From assembly GCA_963576565.1 (NCBI GenBank), contig OY755042.1:6968372-7032371 (forward strand): a DNA stretch of 64,000 nt. Direction: 5' to 3'. Under the pieces are notes generated by a model. That model made no database searches. It was not told where the DNA came from and worked only from the letters and a program-made list of their open reading frames with translations. Source of the DNA: Aspidapion aeneum (lineage: Eukaryota > Arthropoda > Insecta > Coleoptera > Brentidae). The position numbers and the translations under genes were made by a program. Of this stretch, positions 1 through 10,745 are shown piece by piece (positions within the stretch are counted from its first letter, which is position 1; the number at the start of each line of letters is the position of its first letter).

Positions 1-191
1 TAACTAAAATAACACAAAGCGTCTCTCTTAGTGACTCGTATCAACTCGCAGCGAAACGCAACTAAAAACAGCGATGGCCATGCAGTTCTGGTAGTGCAAC
101 TAAAGCAGCGCCCTCTATAGTTTTATTTATTTTATGTTAAAAAAATAAATTATTTAGCTTCATATATCTTAAATTCCACGGTAGAAATAAG

Positions 192-1010
192 GGCTCTGCT
201 ACAGAATAGCGCCCTACAAAATAGCGCCTTACAAAATAGCGCTGCTACAGAATAGCGCCTTACAAAATAGCGCTGCTACAAAATGACGCTGCCACAAAAT
301 TGCCCCTTACAAAATAGCGCTGCTACAAAATAGCGCGCATGGAAATAGCGCTGCTACAAAATAGCGCGCATCAAAAACGCGCTGCGGCAAAATAGCGACA
401 TCTAATAAAAACAGCGAAATTAAAAAGAGCATCATTAAAAACAGCAACTGTTTGACTAAGGGGTCTCTTTCTAACATATGTTTAAAAAAAAAAACTTCCC
501 TGACTTCTTTTGCGGGATCCTAGCGGGTGTGAAACAAAACTCAACCGAACCGAACTAAACCGAATCGAAGTATTGGTTTAGTTCGGTTTGGTTTCACAAC
601 CTCTAGGATGCCGGTTCGGTTCGGTTTGGTTTGGTTTCACACCCTCTAGGATCCCGGGAAAAAGTCAGGGAAGTTTTTTTTTTGAAAATATATGTTAGAA
701 TGAGGTTACCGGGAGTGGTTTAAGACGCTATTTTGTAGCAGCGCTATTTTGAAACAGCGCCATTTTGATGCGCGCTATTTTGTAGCAGCGCTATTTTAAA
801 GTAGCGCCATTTTGATGCACGCGATTTTGTAGCAGCGCTATTTTGTAAGGCGCTATTTTGTAAGGCGCGATTTTGTAGCAGCGCTGTTTTGATGCGCGGG
901 TTTTTTTGTAGCAGCGCTATTTTGTTGATGTTATTTTGATGCACGCTATTTTGTAGCAGTGCGATTTTGAAGCTGCGCTATTTTGTAAGGCGCTATTCTG
1001 TAGCAGAGCC
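192..1010. mobile_element. Foldback element with AAAATAGCGC-repeat arms
   Basis: The two ends are inverted copies: GGCTCTGCTACAGAATAGCG at 192 and its complement ending at 1010. Each arm is an irregular array of ACAAAATAGCGCTGCT-like units, in plus sense at about 200-420 and in minus sense at about 725-1000. The centre (about 470-712) is a separate hairpin described in its own entry. The flanks AGAAATAAG and AGAAATGAG differ by one base and could be a 9-bp target duplication, which would fit Mutator-like elements; that class is inference. An open frame at 744-944 is only the repeat read in frame and is not a gene. Confidence 0.75.
465..712. repeat. Foldback core hairpin, copy 1 (CTTCCCTGACTTC family)
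   Basis: An A-rich run followed by ACTTCCCTGACTTC, a GGATCCTAG block and CCGAACCGAA repeats is mirrored on the right by TTCGGTTTGG repeats, CTAGGATCCCG and GTCAGGGAAGT plus a T run. The same core lies at the centre of two other palindromes, at 39447-39612 and 44930-45182, so it is a repeated family. Confidence 0.75.
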
Positions 1011-2081
1011 AGAAATGAGATCTAGGAAAACATTCCATATATTGATGGTATTATTTTTAATGTTAATAGAAATTATGTTGGTTTTCTAATGTTATTAATA
1101 AATATATTTTTGTTAATGCTTCTAGATGAAATTTTAGTTAGGATTTCCTACATGTTTTTTTATTGTCAAAAGCTGACTTAATTTGAACACAAATTCGTGG
1201 TGGAAAAAAAAACGTTTTTTTAAAGTTTTTTACGATTTTGTGCTTAGTGGGTAGCCCGACTCGCACGAGACACAGAGTAAAAAAATTGCCTTAACCAGAC
1301 AGAATAACCAATAGAACATGTGTGTGAAAAAGGGTACCTTTCATGTTACCATTCAAAATTAAATTAGTATTTAGTATATTAGTTATCTTTCTTGTACAAA
1401 TAAAATTGCCTCCAATGTTTGTTATTTATTGTTAATATTTGTGTAAGACTGGCCCAAACGTCATACTCCGTTATCATAACCAATTAGAGGTTTGCATCCA
1501 CTAAAATAAAAAAAACGTAATATTTCATACGAATTTCAATATTATATTGCCCTATAAATCTAGTTTAATGTTTATACAGTGTGTCTACGGATTAAGTGAG
1601 GGTAAGGTATGAATCGCTCTCAAATGGTCTCAAATTAGGATGTTAAGAAAATGGACCCAATCAATTAATATACAGGGTATTTTAGAACTGATTTTATACA
1701 AAGTGTTAAAGGTAAAGTACCTTTGTTTTAAAAGATATCGAAAAATGTTATTAAGAAAAGTTGTTTAAAATTAAAAGCTTTAGCAGATTCTCAATTTTAA
1801 GGAAAATCAGCCTACTTTGATTTTATAACCTCTGTTAAGTCTCGAATGAGAGATTTAACAAGTTGTAGTCAAAATCGACCCCCTGCTCTAAGAGTAATAT
1901 AAATACCTATTACAGACAAGCCATGTAACAGATATCGTTACATGATTAATAAGTAAATTTTATGTTAAGAATAAAAAAAAATTGAGGTTTGTATGTCTTT
2001 GCTTAGTATATTATAAACAGCGGTTACAATAAACTTTTTAAAAAAGTAGTGTCTATGATTAATTCATTTTTAAAGAGGTAG
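1011..2081. other. AT-rich spacer with a decayed TA-flanked repeat
   Basis: No coding sequence is recognised. From about 1576 the text TATACAGTGTGTCTACG and, further on, AAAGTACCTTTG with TATCGAAAAATGTTATTAAG resembles one arm of the palindromic element at 17225-18033, so this is probably a diverged single-arm relative. A short stretch near 1200-1260 (ACGATTTTGTGCTTAGTGGG) recurs near 28290-28320. Confidence 0.4.
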
Positions 2082-2170
2082 GTAATTGGTTATGTGAAGT
2101 ATCCGTCACTGTCAATCAAAAAACATCGATTGGCAAAAATATCTACGCCATACGTTTTTTTTCTCTCCTG
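2082..2170 (+). CDS. THEG-like gene, first visible exon
   Basis: Reads 29 codons plus two bases, ending TCC TG before GTGACG. It contains the motif HRLAKISTPY. An in-frame TAG lies just upstream, so the exon must start at an acceptor; the AG at 2080-2081 is the simplest choice but has a poor pyrimidine tract. It is the least certain exon; support comes from the motif and from exact phase match across the 57-bp intron. Confidence 0.5.
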
Positions 2171-4513
2171 GTGACGTCATTACAAATGCGTATAATTTAG
2201 ACTATACTTTTAAATTATTATTTTTAGGGAGCTCTATATTAATAGGCGACTCTATGCTAAATTACATAAACAAGCATATAATAAGGCTATAAGCAAAACA
2301 ATAGACAAATCGTGGAAATCCATTTACAACTTCTACAAATATAAAGAAAGGGAACGCACACTTAGGTAAGTATATTAAAAAAATTGTATGTGAATTCACA
2401 TCCACTCAAATTTGCATTACGTGAGATGTAGGTATGCCATATAATTACGTGACATTTAGGGTAAATGCGGGAGAGTTGCCGCACTTTTTGAAAAATAGCT
2501 GTAACATCTGTAAGTCTTGAGATTTTTTTCTTTAAAATAAATCAATGCACGGGTACTGCGTTAAACTTTATTAAAATACAAAAATAAAAAATATATGTAA
2601 GAAAACATGAACATACCAAATTTTTTTTTTTATTAAAGTCGGCATCTCTCTCATACAGATGCCGCGTGAAAATATGAGAGACGTCGCTGTAACCGTTTCT
2701 CTAAAAAACCTCTAATTTTATTTTTTTTTCTTTAATTTAAGTCTGGAACAGATGTTACAAACTTCACCATACATTTTGCAAGTGAGATGTAGCCATTTTA
2801 AGCATTTAATACATTGTGACGTTGTTTGATGGCCTCAAACAACGATTGTAATCAATTCACTTTTTTAGTTGTAGTTGCGTAAACTGCGAAGCAATTCACG
2901 CAGCGTTCCTGGTTTTCATTTTTCTGTTTGGCTAGAGGTTAGTCATCGCTGTCACTCCATTGAATTTTTTCTCGGTCTTCTTGAAAATGCGGCAACTGTC
3001 CTTTTTGTTGGTGGAGATGCCGCACCTGATTATCAAGGTCACAGATTTAAAACGCAACAAAATACGGCATGGCACCGGTAAACATAACCCTAAAATACTG
3101 AATAAAACACACGAATGTGAAAAAAACTACCACATTCCAAAGAACGACACTTATTAGGACAGTACTTAAAATTTTGCTAAGAAAATTCAAGGATTGCAAG
3201 CGATATTTTAAAAAACAAACAAGTCCGATGTTATAACCATTCACTAAATGATGAACTCTGAATGTGGGCATACTTGGTTGCCTATGTTATAGCGTAATCA
3301 TTGAAATACGTGAAAAGCGGCGTCTCTCCCTCCGCGGTAACTCTCCCGCATTTACTCTGAAAATTGCACGAAAACGATATTTAACAAAAACACTCTAGTG
3401 TGAACAGTCTCCATGGTATGAACGTGCAGATTTTTTCGTGTTTACACTAGCGCGAATCTACTGTACCTACTATTATTTATAATAAGCCAGAGAACATATA
3501 TCTTATATGTTTTCTGACTAAGCCTTTCACCAGTTAAAACACCAACTAACCTTTCTCTATTTTTGTTAAATTTATTCCGAACACAATTAAGATTTGCGTA
3601 TGATTTCAGGAAACTACGTCAAGAAAAGAAAAAAAGCAAACTAAAAAAAGCAAAAGAATTTACAAGGTATAACGAATTAGCCAAACCGAAACCTGTGTTT
3701 AAGTTGGCGCCGATAAAAGTAAGAATAAATTTAAATTAGTGTTTTCCTATTGATAAGCATTAATGTGGAAAAATATTGAAATCACTTATCAATCCTGCAC
3801 GGAACTTGATTTCTACTTTTATTATAGGTTTTTTAGTAAGCTCAAATTCTAAAATACCTTTTTAAAGTTTTATATGTTCAATCTTGCTATACAAATAAAG
3901 GGGACAATCTGTAGCTATACAAAATTACAATTAGATAACTGTGATCCCGTGAATATACAAAATTGCAATATAGTTAAACATTTTAGACTTCTCACTTATT
4001 TAAAATATACCTAATTTTATATTATTTTACTTTACCGCACACTATGCGGTAAAGTAGCTTTACCGCACAGTGTGCAGTAAAGTAAAATTATGAATAACTG
4101 AAGAAGTTTACCTTAAATTTTAGTGTTTAGATATTTTTATTTTTAAAGTTTTATATGCTCATTTTTGCTATAAAAATAAAGGGGACAATCAGTAGCTAAA
4201 CAAAATTACAGTTAGATAAATGTGATCTGATGAATATACAAAATTGCTATATAGTTAAAGATTTTAGACTTCTTACTAATTAAAAATATACCGGGTGGGC
4301 CAAAAAAAACGGACAATTTATTTTTCATTATAACGTTTGAACTATACTATCGATTTTAAGGGGACAAACTGCACTTGGCAGAGAATTAATCAGAGTATTG
4401 GCCAAATATATTCTTTTGTCCTCGATCTCAAAATCCAAGATGGCGGACGAAATTAAAATGTACCCTTTAAAGATGCTCGTTTATTCTTGTGTTGCGAACA
4501 TGTTTTAATAATT

Positions 4514-4551
<38 letters not shown>

Positions 4552-7500
4552 CGGTTTCGCAACGTTTGCCCATAATTCATCATCTAGGCCTCTTATTCTT
4601 ATTTCACTGTCTATTCCTTCTGTCCAGCTTCTCCTTGGCCGTCCTTGTTTTCTTCGGCCAGTTGGTTTCCATTGTAGTATTTGTTTAGGTAGTCTTTCAT
4701 CATTCATTCTTTGTACATGTCCGTCCCACACCAGTTGCTTTGTTCTTATATCATCCACTAAAGTACGTTCCCCCACTGTCATAATTTCTCTTATTCTTTG
4801 ATTTGTAACTCTTTCTCTTTTTGATTTCCCTGCTGCTCTTCTCCAATAGTCCATCTCCGTAGCGGAAAACATTTTTTCTGTTCTATCCTTGATTGGCCAA
4901 ACTTCTGAGCCGTATGTAATAATACTTTTTACAATGGTGTTATATATAAGCTTTTTGTTATGTTCTGATATACTTTGGTCCCAAATTATTCCATTTAATA
5001 AAGTTATTGCTTTTCTTCATTGTAAGTTTCGATCTTTTATAGCTTTGTCTAGTGTTCCGTCAGCTGTAATTTTTAGACCTAAGTATTTATACTCATCACA
5101 GGACTGAATTCGCTGCTTGGTATTTAAGATTAGATCCTGTTTCATTCCACCGATACACTATACTCTGTGTTATTGAGATTAACCTCTAGTCCCCACTTAT
5201 TGTACTCTTCTATTAGTTTTCGTGTCATATATTCGAGGTCGTCATAATCCTGAGCCACTACTATCTGATCATCGGCGAAACATAAAGTATACAAGGGGGT
5301 TTCGTCCAACGGAATTCCCATGTTTTGGCATTTTCTCTTCCATACTGTAAGGACTTGTTCCAAGTATATCTTGAAGAGCGTAGGCGGGATACAGCAATCT
5401 TGTTTAAGACCTTTATTTACTTGAAAGCCTTTGGTTAGTTTTGCTTTTTTTTAACTTTGGCCTTACTATTGCGCTATAACTCTTTGATGGCCTTAATTAG
5501 TTGTACGCTTATGATTGTGTTTTCCAACGCTTTCCAAAGTAGATTTAGTGGTATACTATCATATGCCTTCTGCAAATCGACGTAAAGCAGATGCAGCTCT
5601 TGTCCGTATGCCATTTTCTTTTCAATAACTTGGGTTATACAAAAGAGATGATCTGAAGTCGATCTACCCGCCCTGAAACCAGCTTGTTCTTCTACCTCCA
5701 TGTCTTTGTATTCGCTCTCCACTTTATTTCTTATTATTTTACCGTATATTCTGCTTAGCGTACTAGTCACAGATATACCTCTATAATTGTCACATATCTT
5801 TCCTTCCTTTTTTGTGTATTGTGGATATATATGACGTTTTCCACTCAGTTGGTACTACAGTTCATCCCATTTTTTGTCTGGTATTGGTGAAATAATATCT
5901 CTGCATGTTTCTTTTTTCATCGATCTTATAGTTTTCCAGCTTTCGGTACTTCTCCTACCTCCTAAGTAAGAATCTATTTTCTGGCACTTTTGCATCCACG
6001 ATTGATTTTTCTTATCACTGATCATTCTTCTCACCTTTGATTGCGCAATTTTGTATGCTTCTCTGCTTCTATCTGTCTTTTGGGATAAGTAGGTGTGATA
6101 TAATTTCCTTTTTTCCTCTATTTCACTTTCAATCTCAGCATCCCACCAGCATGGTTTTGTTCTTTTAGGAGTTTCTTCCACTAATCCTAGTGCTTCTTTT
6201 GCAGCTTGATGGATGTTTAATGTGATACTTTCGTATTCCTCACTTGAACTTGAATTAAGCTTTTCGTTCAGTCTCTTTTTGTATAAGTTTTTTACGCTGT
6301 CATGTTCTAGGCTTAGTAGATTATATTGACAGTGATCAATTTCCTCATTCACTGTATCATCAAGATGTTGTTGATGCAGGCTTCGGCCTTGATAAGGAAA
6401 GAGAATTTTGGTCTCCAGAAAATAGTGATCACTTCCGCATGTTGAACAAAGCGTGGATCAACATGCGGAAAATATTTCATTAGTTAAATGCAATTAATAC
6501 CTTTCTAACGATTTTTTGGTTTAGCAAAAAATTTAGTATACGCCCATAAAATAAAATTGTATAAAATGCCCAATAACTTTAAAAAGTAATATCATATCAA
6601 AAATTTAACAACATAAACAGGGGCAAATCTAGGAATTTCATTTGGGGGGGGGGATATCCATGGCTAGTCTTCACAAAAATTATGCATGGGAACCTGAAGG
6701 GGTGTTCTGTGTGTCAAAACTGAATATAACTTTATAATTTTGGATTTGGGAGATGAAATTTCCCTTTTCCTCCCTTTCCGTAGATCCGCGCCAGACATTA
6801 AAAACATAAAATAACTTGTAAGTTATTAAAACCCGGATTACAATATATTTATTTCCTTATTCTTATCACCTTATACTCATCACCTCACTCCGTTTGATCC
6901 ATGAAATGTAAGACACCCTGTATGGATATATTTTTTAATATAAACAGTTTATTATCATCAAACTTTGCCATTCATTCAAAGAAATTGCAAAAAAATACAA
7001 CAATTAATTTTGTCCCGTTTGATGATAGGAATATTCCTATGAGCGTTCTATCGATGTTACACTTAACTTGAAAGGAATATTGTGCGGACATACTTAACGA
7101 AAAAACAACAAAGCTTTGTTGTTAAGTATGTCCTCACAATATTCCTTTCAATTTATCTCCGAGCTTGAGAGATTTACTGAGACTGATTATATCTGTCTCC
7201 GTAGCGACGTTCAATATTGCCTCAAAATGTAGACTACCTTGACTGATGCTGCAAATCGGCAGTTGGTATGTTTTCAGTAAATGTTCGTGTTTCATATTTC
7301 CGTTTCAGACATCATCATCCCCATTCATCGGCCCTTAACACTTGTTACGATCGTTCCGAGGAGGTCCAATAAGACTGAAACTAGTATTCGAGCTACTAAT
7401 ATCCCCATTTTGAGGAATTTCCTGCAAGCTTTGTTGTTTTTCGTTACACTCAGTGGCGGTTTCTCCACAAGTGCACATGTGCACGTGCACTCCCAAATTT

Positions 7501-10500
7501 TACTTAAAAAAATATTAAACTTTGATCATTCCTTAATAAATTCACTAAAGACTGGAATATACTCTGGGAATTAATACCTGATGTATGTGTTTGTATTCGT
7601 GTTCAAACACTCCATCAAACAACCATATACGGAATACTACGTATATGCAAACAACGCTTTTAATTACTGGAACCAAATTCTATACACCCTAAATGTTATG
7701 TCACATGCTAATTACGAAATATAGAAAGAGAGGACGACATGTCCCAATAGAATTTTACACTACATAGAATCTGAACCTTCCTTCTGCACGGCGCATATAC
7801 ACAGACCAGCCTCAATGCCGCCCGCACCCCCGTGATGACCCCTGCGTCGTCGGTTCGCGTTGCATGTTAGAGCAGACTACCGGCACTTTTAATTCGTGCA
7901 CTTAGTAGTTGTGTGTGCAACGATTACTTTTGCAAGTATCGAATAGATACTAATACTTCCTATTCGAGTATCAGATATTTTGTATTCGGTACTAAGTAAT
8001 CATTATATTATCGGTAAATCCAATAAATACTGAGTAGAGTTAAAATTTTTAGTACTAAGTATGCAAAAAATAAAAATATTGATGTTTTACATGTTTGTAG
8101 TTTTTGAAGTGTAAACTTCTTTAGGCGCGTTTAGCAGTTTTGGTGGGTAGTGAATTCAACTGAACCGTCAGGCTCGGCTATGTAACGCTCATTCGGGTGA
8201 AATCGGCTCGAGTCGACTAACTGTGAGAAACATTCAGCGAGCGATATGATGATGCAGATGAAGGCCAGTACACAGAAGAGTTCGGTTCGGTCCGCTTTGC
8301 AGAATATGTTATGGGCCAGTATTATTAATTTCGCCTTGTTGAAGTTTACACTTCTGCCGTGTGGTCTTAAGCACACACAATTTTTTTTTATTACGAAAAT
8401 GTAGATATATTAATCTGGGGAATTTTGACAATGGCGGACTGATAGCATCTTTGCCATTAGAGGAGAAAATAAACTAGGTGTGATAATTTATTATTTATTT
8501 ATAAAAACAATAATAATAGGTAGGTAAATAATATCTAACTAAATATCTAATTTTTTAATTATTTGCTCTAAATTATATGATATGACGGCCCACTCGAAGG
8601 CCCAAAAAGTTAGCGTGGCACTGAAAAAAGATTTTCGTCTGCGCCGCAATTGTTATTTTTATTTTTTGGTGTGCACCCCCAAAGCTTTGAACTTGATTAT
8701 ATAGCAAAGTCAATCTCAAAAACGTCATTTTTGTTCCTTTATTGAAACGTTACTCAACATCGTTTTTCCAATCCTTGCTTAGTATTCTGGTTACTTTTTA
8801 ACAATAACCATTAAACATTTTAGAAGAAACCATCAAAGATATTTTCAAATTACAACCGCCTGGAAGATTTGGCAGCTCCCAAACCATATGTCATGATTCC
8901 ACAAAAATCTTTGGACGTTAATCCTGCTGCTTTGACATATGAACCCACCGAAACTGTTATTCGACTCGCGAAAATACCTCCAAGATTTTTAAACATTCCC
9001 AAGCCGCTGGAACCAGGCAAAGTAAAGAGGGCTGCGCTAAGATACAATGGTAAGGTGTACTTATAAGTAGACAATCTGTATACATCTGACGCATCCCGGT
9101 AAACAATGTATTTAGTGCCTCCTCCTTTGTGACAAAACTTATTTTTTAATGGATCGTTCATACTCGTCTTTTGTCTAGTCTTTTGTCTTGGTTTAGTCAT
9201 ATGTCTTGTCATAAGAAAGTTAAAACCACTGTTTCTTATGGGAGTGTTCATACAATGCATTTGCTTTTGTTTTTGATTAATCTTTGTCTTAAGAGTTGCC
9301 AACTTTCAATCCTTAGGACAACGACTAAGACGAGTGACAGACATCAGCTGATATTTGTTGTTTTTTTTACAGGGCGTCCGAAGAGCGCAAGCGCGCGGCC
9401 TATATTTTGAATTTACCGCCATTAATCATGTTTTTAACAGAAAATCTCAACATAACCTCAAAATTTTATTTGTTTTTATTTTCTTTTTCGCTTTTGTTCT
9501 TTCGTGTCTGTGTTTCGTGCACAAATTAGGTTAAATAAGATTGTTTTGTGTAGAAAATGACTTTTGAAAAGGGGCCTTTTTATTGAAATTGAATTTTTTT
9601 TTTCAGTGGGTTATGACTAAGACTAATCAAAAATAAAAGACGAGTATGAACAGCCGATTTTGTTTAAGACAGCTTACACTAATCAAAGGACAAAGACTAA
9701 TCAAAAACAAAAGACTAAGACGAGTATGAACAATACTTTAATGTTTTTTTTCTATAAGCGTGCGGAAAAGTCCACTTCCCGCACGAATTTTAGTGTGGAA
9801 AGAGCCACTTTTCCGCACTAGTGCGGAAAAATAATTTTTCCGCACTAGTGCGGAAAAGTAAATTTGTTACGATTTTGAGGTGTTCTATAACATTTAGACC
9901 GTTCAAAATACATTTGTATCTTTCCTAGCACACGAAATATCCTAAAAATATTCAAATTGACTAAAATTCTGCTATATTTTCAATATTTTCGATAAAATAA
10001 AGTTTTCAGTAAAATAGGTTCAAATTATAAGTTTTAAACCTCCCCGGTATAAATATCGTCATTGTCAATGTCAAACAACAATGAACACTAGTGGTTTTAG
10101 ATTTGGCGTCTTAAATCACCATAGCAACAAAGTACAAACAAACTGTCAAAACAAAGCCAATTTTGCAGATACAAGCGTCTTTTGAATTTTTCAAACAAAA
10201 AAATCAGATTTTCAATGGATTCTTCGGACGAAGATCTACCCCAGTCAGTTCTAGAAGCCGCTAGAATGTGAATAATAATAATTGATTTGATTAAAACGTT
10301 TTGAATATAAATAATTTTCTGATTAATTTTTAGTTTTTTCCTCACGCTTATAGAAAAAATAGTGTACCTAACTCGTGCGTAAAGTGTCTTTTCCGCACTT
10401 GATTGCTGGCCAAACTCCGCTATCGCGTCGTTTGGCCATCTGCAATCGCGTGCGGAAAAGAGGCACTTTCCGCACTAGTTAGGTAAACTACTATTTTTTA

Positions 10501-10663
10501 AACAATAGCAACTCCAAGAATGGGAGAGCTAGCGCAACCCAAACAAACAAAAAAGAATGAAGTTGAAGATGACTTTGATCCATGGGCAATTCCCAAAAGT
10601 GCCCTTACCTACAAAGCTACTCCAAGAATCTTGGAAATGGCCAAACCAAAAGAATGGGATTAA
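2082..10663 (+). CDS. THEG/SPMAP2-like sperm microtubule repeat protein, five exons
   Basis: Five exons join in consistent phase: 2082-2170, 2228-2365, 3610-3718, 8824-9049 and 10509-10663 (TAA at 10661-10663). Every intron starts with GT and ends with AG. The product carries repeated THEG-type motifs (an R/N-x-x-x-LA-x-PK pattern): KHRLAKISTPY, YNELAKPK, YNRLEDLAAPK, ETVIRLAKIP, TPRMGELAQPK and TPRILEMAKPK at the C-terminus, with AALTYEPT and SALTYKAT spacers typical of the family. In vertebrates THEG/SPMAP2 proteins are testis-enriched and bind axonemal microtubules; a similar role here is inferred from homology. No initiator ATG was found in the first exon, so an upstream exon is probably missing. 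Introns 2, 3 and 4 hold transposons, the third being about 5.1 kb. Confidence 0.8.
2228..2365 (+). CDS. THEG-like gene, exon
   Basis: Acceptor TTATTTTTAG, then 45 full codons, donor GTAAGT. The reading (starts ELYINRRLYAKLHK) is rich in K, Y and R. The split codon TG|G joins the previous exon and AG|G joins the next. Confidence 0.75.
2457..3358. mobile_element. TIR element in intron 2 of the THEG-like gene
   Basis: GGGTAAATGCGGGAGAGTT at about 2460 is mirrored by AACTCTCCCGCATTTAC near 3345, an inverted repeat of about 25 bp with one or two mismatches. Further GCCGC/GCGGC blocks lie just inside both ends. The interior contains the 10-bp-stem hairpin at 2819-2844. No clear target duplication and no coding sequence; a non-autonomous DNA element is likely. 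Confidence 0.6.
2819..2844. repeat. Short hairpin CGTTGTTTGA-TGGCC-TCAAACAACG, copy 1
   Basis: A perfect 10-bp stem with a TGGCC loop. The identical sequence recurs near 39713-39738. Confidence 0.7.
3610..3718 (+). CDS. THEG-like gene, exon
   Basis: Acceptor ATGATTTCAG, donor GTAAGA, 36 full codons. A lysine-rich start is followed by the THEG motif YNELAKPKPVFKLAPIK. It ends in phase 0. Confidence 0.8.
3852..4290 (+). repeat. Tandem duplication, about 280-bp period, inside intron 3
   Basis: The block AAAGTTTTATATG...AAATATACC at 3852-4010 is repeated with scattered differences at 4132-4290 (both contain ATAAAGGGGACAATC and ATTTTAGACTTCT). Between them lies a hairpin at about 4031-4084 built from TTTACCGCACACT-type inverted sequences. 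No coding sequence seen. Confidence 0.7.
4291..4520 (+). mobile_element. Truncated arm of the CCGGGTGGGCC palindromic element
   Basis: Begins TA|CCGGGTGGGCCAAAA and closely matches the left arm of the full element at 46741-48488, including GCACTTGGCAGAGAATTAAT, CCAAGATGGCGGACG and GTTGCGAACATG. The match stops where a TA microsatellite and a minus-strand LINE begin, so the LINE probably inserted here or the rest was lost. Confidence 0.8.
4519..4546. repeat. (TA)n microsatellite at the LINE 3' end
   Basis: A pure TA run that in LINE orientation directly follows the end of the reverse transcriptase reading frame, as expected for a simple-repeat tail. Confidence 0.7.
4540..6462 (-). pseudogene. 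5'-truncated non-LTR retrotransposon (LINE), decayed
   Basis: On the minus strand, from high to low coordinates: the end of an endonuclease domain (CGSDHYFLETKI near 6435), a linker segment (5855-6352), reverse transcriptase pieces with QAGFRAGRSTSDHL and VDLQKAYDSIPLNLLW (5474-5770), GLKQDCCIPPTLFKIYLEQ (about 5365-5440), the catalytic CFADDQIVVAQ (5142-5363), and the C-terminal segment VWDGHVQRMNDERLP with GRRKQGRPRRSW (4560-4872). Frameshifts and stops separate these pieces, so it is a dead copy. It is 5'-truncated in the endonuclease domain and ends in a TA repeat. The clade is not assigned. Confidence 0.88.
6463..7450. other. Non-coding intron 3 sequence with an imperfect hairpin
   Basis: No gene is recognised. 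Near 7066-7155 TTGAAAGGAATATTGTG and its complement form about 30 paired bases around a loop that holds CAACAAAGCTTTGTTG, itself a palindrome. A G run lies near 6645 and a GACACCCTGTAT motif, seen at other element ends here, near 6910. Confidence 0.5.
7066..7155. repeat. Hairpin with palindromic loop
   Basis: Arms of about 30 bp (GAAAGGAATATTGTG / CACAATATTCCTTTC) differ at one or two positions. The loop contains CAACAAAGCTTTGTTG. Confidence 0.7.
7451..8690. mobile_element. hAT-like deletion derivative, copy 1
   Basis: Starts CAGTGGCGGTTTCTCC and shares with the copy at 45400-46460 (opposite orientation) the palindromic AGTGCACATGTGCACGTGC, the GATCATT and AGACTGGAATAT segments, and TTGCTCTAAATTATATGATA with the adjacent ACGGCC-CACTCGA block. 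The right end is diverged and set only approximately; no target duplication found. It sits in intron 3 of the THEG-like gene and hosts a second small inverted-repeat element at 8106-8354. Confidence 0.65.
8106..8354. mobile_element. Small TIR element GAAGTGTAAACTTC
   Basis: GAAGTGTAAACTTC at 8106 and GAAGTTTACACTTC at 8341 are inverted copies bounding about 250 bp. The open frame inside it (8131-8376, minus) has no recognisable domain and is not called. Confidence 0.5.
8824..9049 (+). CDS. THEG-like gene, exon with two repeats
   Basis: Acceptor AACATTTTAG, donor GTAAGG, 75 codons plus one base. It contains YNRLEDLAAPKPY, AALTYEPTETVIRLAKIP and RAALRYN. Together with the next exon the last piece reads ALRYNATPRMGELAQPK, a complete THEG repeat rebuilt across the intron, which is strong support for the splice. 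Confidence 0.88.
9156..9734. mobile_element. MITE with GTTCATACTCGTCTT ends, in intron 4
   Basis: GTTCATACTCGTCTTTTGTC near 9156 mirrors AGACGAGTATGAAC ending about 9732. Extra internal copies occur near 9640 (GACGAGTATGAACAGCC) and near 9243 (GTGTTCATACAATG), so termini are partly reiterated. No transposase; superfamily unassigned. Confidence 0.65.
9749..9862. repeat. GTGCGGAAAAG palindromic cluster, copy 1
   Basis: GTGCGGAAAAGTCC, CTTTTCCGCACTAGTGCGG and further inverted copies form overlapping hairpins. The motif recurs at 10340-10500 and 11520-11650. Confidence 0.65.
10340..10500. repeat. GTGCGGAAAAG palindromic cluster, copy 2
   Basis: GTACCTAACTCGTGCG at the left and CGCACTAGTTAGGTAA at the right are inverted, with CTTTTCCGCAC / GTGCGGAAAAG inside and a GGCCA-containing loop. 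This looks like a short element of about 150 bp; it ends a few bases before the last THEG-like exon. Confidence 0.65.
10509..10663 (+). CDS. THEG-like gene, terminal exon
   Basis: Acceptor AAACAATAG, 50 codons, stop TAA. It contains TPRMGELAQPK, an acidic linker (NEVEDDFDPW), then SALTYKATPRILEMAKPK just before the stop. A closing repeat directly at the C-terminus is also seen in the second THEG-like exon at 16993-17147. Confidence 0.88.
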
Positions 10664-10745
10664 CAGCTTCTTCGGGACAAAGAAGATGGGGTGAGCAGCT
10701 GCTGTGTATTACCGCACCACTAACGGATGGATTTATCTTAGATTA

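Noticed and set aside
744..944. 66-codon open frame on the minus strand
   Set aside because: Translation is a repeat of ALLQN/SALQN units from the AAAATAGCGC repeat; not a gene.
7281..7574. 97-codon plus-strand frame after a CCGTTTCAG acceptor-like site
   Set aside because: A THEG-like SALN string appears in another frame but is followed by stops, and the frame runs into the hAT element; not supported as an exon.
8850..9302. 150-codon minus-strand frame
   Set aside because: It is the antisense of the THEG-like exon 8824-9049, whose plus-strand motifs and splice sites are clear.
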